A stretch of DNA of 64,000 nt. It comes from Clostridia bacterium (lineage in GTDB: Bacteria > Bacillota > Clostridia > Acetivibrionales > DSM-27016). Below, piece after piece: positions 62,201 to 64,000 of the stretch. Every line of letters starts with the position of its first letter. Positions within the stretch are counted from its first letter, which is position 1. The notes under the pieces are model-generated. The model was not told the origin of the DNA and did no database searches. It worked only from the letters and a program-made list of their open reading frames with translations. The translations under genes were made by a program, and so were the position numbers. The DNA lies in the NCBI GenBank assembly GCA_026414765.1, contig JAOAIJ010000021.1, positions 216,502 to 280,501 of the forward strand, given 5' to 3'.

Positions 62201-62287
62201 CGACCTGACTGTTAAAGGTCCAAAACCCACTATAATGCCCAGTGTAAAAAAACATACTGTGATTAGTGCCAGAATTTTTCTTTTCAT
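59204..62287 (-). CDS. pulA: Membrane-anchored type I pullulanase
   Basis: A 1027-residue debranching enzyme cleaving alpha-1,6 links of pullulan and starch. Order: signal peptide (1-29), two tandem CBM41 starch-binding modules (about 33-140 and 140-250), a linking beta module, CBM48 (about 360-450), and the GH13 catalytic barrel with FNWGYDPQNY, DVVYNH, nucleophile Asp in GFRFDLMGVHD, Glu in YGEGWNGG and SCHDNNTLWDK. A C-terminal helix (about 997-1019) with a basic tail RRKSAAK anchors it in the membrane. AAGGGGG precedes the ATG. A cre-like operator lies upstream. Confidence 0.95.
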   Translation of the reverse strand: MKRKILALITVCFFTLGIIVGFGPLTVRSEGKTTVKIHYYRADGDYSKWNVWMWADGVEGKAYNFTEEDEYGTSTNVVLPVEAKKVGFIVRTNDWKKDIDKDRNIDVKNGLAEVWLVSGDENTYTSADQVKKPEASKFDNVTVKLHYFRYDNNYDGWNFWLWKGSDGKGKSYSFTGEDSFGKVTEVNFSGMKNEKNIGLIIRKSTSDNEFAAKDTNSDRAILVSKADSKGVINVYLMQDDPRVTYKVSDIDRIPKIQNARVSGMNRIEAEVNIPLKITEDNKDGFILKAGNTIVNIEKVLSKDATTEGYSKKFTIITKDNLSFNGNYKIHKEGYKEAALILSQVFGSKEFSDLFTYKGNDLGATYSKEKTSFRLWAPTTDEAKLVLYKECLNGSPEKEISMKKDINGTWVAVVDGDLKGKFYTFKVNINGHFNEGVDPYAKSVGANGLRAMVVDLSETNPEGWDKDTKPEFKNFTDAVIYEIHVRDLSMSKTSGIKNKGKYLGFAEKGTVSPEGEKTGIDHISDLGITHVHLMPSYDYHTIDETSLEKNEFNWGYDPQNYNVPEGSYSTDPYSGAVRIKEFKQAVKAMHENGLRVVMDVVYNHTFKADDSNLSLLVPDYYYRKDELGKHTNGSGCGNETASERSMVRKLIVDSLKYWVSEYHIDGFRFDLMGVHDIETMNIICEELNKIDPTILLYGEGWNGGSSPLPVEDRAIKANAHKINGIAVFSDEIRDGLKGNVFNLTDNGFVSGKQDMEETIKFGVVASTKHPQINYEKVIISKASYAKDPTQTVTYASCHDNNTLWDKLQISNPNDSEESRIKMDKLAQAIVFTSQGIPFMKSGEEFLITKQKVSDSVRSPDNINQLDWSRKATYKDIYEYYKGLITMRKTHPAFRMLTTEDVQKNLVFMENIPKNMVGYTLNNNANGDTWNTIAVLYNANKDDKEITLPADDWNIVVNSEKAGVELLDKVKGNKLTVPALTAMVLVDSKSPLGSGTVKNTIIYVLSGIVLLAAIAIIILLMIRRKSAAK

Positions 62288-62315
62288 CTGAAACCCCCTT
62301 AGTTAGTATTGTTGA

Positions 62316-62345
62316 TTTATAAAACCATTTTCCACAAATAGTCAG
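62316..62345 (-). promoter_or_regulatory. Possible promoter of pulA
   Basis: Minus strand CTGACT, 18-nt spacer, TATAAA (62316-62321), close to the pulA start. Confidence 0.4.
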
Positions 62346-62358
62346 TTTGCAACTAAGA

Positions 62359-62372
62359 TGCAAACGATTACA
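62359..62372. promoter_or_regulatory. cre-like LacI/CcpA-family operator upstream of pulA
   Basis: TGCAAACGATTACA matches the catabolite-responsive element pattern TGWAANCGNTNWCA at all but one defined position. It lies 14 bases upstream of the putative -35 box of pulA, so either CcpA or a local maltodextrin-type LacI regulator could bind. Confidence 0.6.
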
Positions 62373-62645
62373 TGAAAAATGGAATATATACAAAAAGGCT
62401 TTTTTGAGTATTCTAAACTGTTGGAATGCCAGTAAATCCTGAAATTTCAACATTATATATATATTGGCAGGGTGACACATGCATTGTTAGTACTGCATGA
62501 CATAGATTTAGTTTTTACTTAAAACTTAAGTAATGCAGATATATAAGGTATGAAACCGTTTTCATTAATATCTTGTTTATTAAATAATATAACATTAAAA
62601 CCAAAATATTACAATAAAAATATATAAATGATTATGCGATGCTGT
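62373..62645. other. Intergenic region upstream of pulA
   Basis: AT-rich; no open frame with a ribosome-binding site. A short imperfect repeat ATGCATTGTTAGTACTGCAT lies near 62478-62497. No terminator for the neighbouring minus-strand gene is evident, so its transcript may run into pulA. Confidence 0.35.
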
Positions 62646-63311
62646 TTACCAGATGTGATTTTCTTCTTTCTTATAGCAATAATGATGCAGGTATATGTAG
62701 TTTGTCTTATTACTGTAATAGGAGAGTACTTTTACCTTGCTGCCTTTTTTGATATGTTTACCGCATTTTAGGCAAAAAAGACCTGAAAGGGAAGTGAAAT
62801 CATCATAAATTTCGAGTTTAGTTCCTTCTATTTTAGACCAGCTTTTCCATCCGTTTTTACATAAACCAATCCTGTTTTCATAATCGGCAAAAACCCATCT
62901 CAGAAGTTTATGAAAGTGAAATGGGTAATGCGTATATTTTATGTATTGCTCGGGCAGGCCCAGCCTGATGGTATATAGTTCAAAATTCTTTTCGACTATT
63001 TCCTGAATGCGCCCTGTTATATGCGTACCGTACCAACAATAATTGTTATCATTAAGCCAGGTTTTTAGTTTTTCAAACATGTAACCTCTGCAAACTTCTA
63101 TAGTTTCGCTAACTAACACCTTCAGCTCGGAAAATGCCTTCCTGACTATATTTACTACTTCATCAAGATAAAGCTTCTTTTTGAAGTTTTCCTTATCATA
63201 TAACTCGACTGGAATAATATCAAAATAATACTCGTTTGTTTCAGGCCTGTAAACGCCGATACAGGTACCCCCAATAAAACTGCCACTGCCTGCATCATCT
63301 ATTTGTATCAT
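62646..63311 (-). CDS. Hypothetical protein with RNase H-like start and C-terminal Cys motif
   Basis: A 221-residue protein, not recognised. It starts MIQIDDAGSGSFIGGTCIGV and continues YYFDIIPVELY, a strand-Asp-Gly-rich pattern like RNase H-fold enzymes. The middle is rich in aromatic residues (NYCWYGTHITGRIQEIV, YTHYPFHFHKLLRW). The C-terminus has CLKCGKHIKKGS and HHYC, a probable zinc site. AAAGGTGG precedes the ATG at 63311. Catalytic function is only a guess. Confidence 0.7.
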   Translation of the reverse strand: MIQIDDAGSGSFIGGTCIGVYRPETNEYYFDIIPVELYDKENFKKKLYLDEVVNIVRKAFSELKVLVSETIEVCRGYMFEKLKTWLNDNNYCWYGTHITGRIQEIVEKNFELYTIRLGLPEQYIKYTHYPFHFHKLLRWVFADYENRIGLCKNGWKSWSKIEGTKLEIYDDFTSLSGLFCLKCGKHIKKGSKVKVLSYYSNKTNYIYLHHYCYKKEENHIW

Positions 63312-63464
63312 AAGATCCACCTTTATCTATAAACAAAACTGTTAGATTATTATCTGCATTATCAAAAACAGTATTCCTTAGTTTGCAATTTTGCAAGCAC
63401 TTGATTTTTATCCTGCAAAAATGTAATATAGATATGAAATACACCTATTTTCGGGAGGTCGCAC

Positions 63465-64000
63465 ATGGAAGGAAAATCACAGGATTTGATTTCAAAGATT
63501 CATACAAGTATGCCTGAATTGAGTAAAGGACAGAGATTAATAGCCAACTATATAATAAATCATTATGATAAGGCAGCATTTATGACAGCCGCTAAACTTG
63601 GCGATATTGTGGGTATAAGCGAGTCTACGGTTGTAAGGTTTGCCATCGAGCTTGGATACGATGGTTATCCAAAGCTCCAGAAAGTGCTGCAAGAGTTAAT
63701 AAAAAGTAAGCTTACAGCTGTCCAAAGAATAGAAGTTTCTTCAAAACGCATAAATGAAGAAAATGTAATTAAGAGTGTGCTTCAGGCCGATCTGGAGAAA
63801 ATTAAGCTTACGATGGAAGAAATTAACCTTGATGAATTTAATACTATTGTGGAAAAAATATTAAAAGCAAAGAGAATATATATTCTTGGAGTAAGAAGTT
63901 CTGCTCCTTTGGCAAGCTTTCTGGGCTTTTATTTCAACCTTATGTTCGATAACATCAGACTTGTGCATACTACTAGTGTCAGTGAGATGTTTGAACAGAT
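63465..64000 (+). CDS. MurR/RpiR-family transcriptional regulator (3' end outside window)
   Basis: Open to the window end, 178 codons visible. The N-terminal helix-turn-helix domain (about 1-80) shows LSKGQRLIANYIINHYDKAAF and GISESTVVRFAIELGYDGYP. The sugar-isomerase (SIS) domain starts around residue 120 with AKRIYILGVRSSAPLASF. Such regulators sense phosphosugars and usually control a neighbouring sugar gene set, which must lie outside the window or be the pullulanase region. GGGAGG is six bases before the ATG. Confidence 0.93.
   Translation, partial: MEGKSQDLISKIHTSMPELSKGQRLIANYIINHYDKAAFMTAAKLGDIVGISESTVVRFAIELGYDGYPKLQKVLQELIKSKLTAVQRIEVSSKRINEENVIKSVLQADLEKIKLTMEEINLDEFNTIVEKILKAKRIYILGVRSSAPLASFLGFYFNLMFDNIRLVHTTSVSEMFEQ

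Overview
The window is a 64-kb piece of a low-GC, endospore-forming Clostridia chromosome. Evidence for spore formation is a gerA-type germinant-receptor operon, spoIIM, a dacF-type carboxypeptidase and a ytfJ/GerW gene. Ferredoxin-dependent indolepyruvate oxidoreductase points to an anaerobe. A transcarboxylase-like trio and a membrane-anchored pullulanase suggest a saccharolytic organism, possibly near the Acetivibrio/Ruminiclostridium group (inference). There is no phage, transposon or CRISPR array. The window cuts a GGDEF gene at its left end and an RpiR-type regulator at its right end.

Layout. 0-4.7 kb: GGDEF end, T-box-controlled aroF, cheW, ychF, glnB. 4.7-8.2 kb (minus): an ECF transporter operon whose first gene is a TrpP-family membrane protein. 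8.2-12 kb (minus): aryl-CoA ligase and iorB/iorA. 12.3-19.6 kb (plus): trpE-trpG-chorismate mutase-trpD-C-F-B-A. 19.7-27.9 kb: TPR protein, two-component system, HtrA-type protease, several tiny proteins, tRNA-Pro, cell-wall proteins. 28-32.4 kb: gerA-B-C plus a small fourth membrane protein. 32.5-45.5 kb: flavin amine oxidase, tRNA-Trp, proC, rnhA, Nudix hydrolase, spoIIM, xerD, deoB, pdp, dacF, lysA, M50 protease. 45.7-50.8 kb: trpS, scpA, scpB, DUF2953 protein, ytfJ, PilZ protein, pseudouridine synthase. 52.5-55.2 kb: agmatine-to-putrescine pair and an rRNA-methylase-like gene. 55.5-59 kb: carboxyltransferase, biotin carrier and 5S/OadA-like genes. 59.2-62.3 kb (minus): pullulanase.

The most interesting signal is at 7.4-15 kb. 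The trpE leader carries eleven (G/U)AG triplets, mostly at a 5-nt pitch, followed by a strong intrinsic terminator. This is the layout of a target for TRAP (MtrB), the tryptophan-activated RNA-binding attenuation protein known from Bacillus. The leader of the TrpP/ECF operon has seven GAG triplets in perfect 5-nt register right behind its promoter, plus a hairpin that can hide the Shine-Dalgarno sequence. In both leaders a pyrimidine-rich segment can pair either with the GAG repeats or (itself or its neighbour) with the Shine-Dalgarno sequence, which is the logic of a ligand-controlled translational switch. Weaker triplet clusters overlap the ribosome-binding sites of trpD and of the aryl-CoA ligase gene. 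Together they predict a clostridial TRAP regulon covering tryptophan synthesis, tryptophan uptake and possibly arylacetate salvage. No mtrB gene is in the window, so the binding protein is inferred. aroF, by contrast, is controlled by a T-box.
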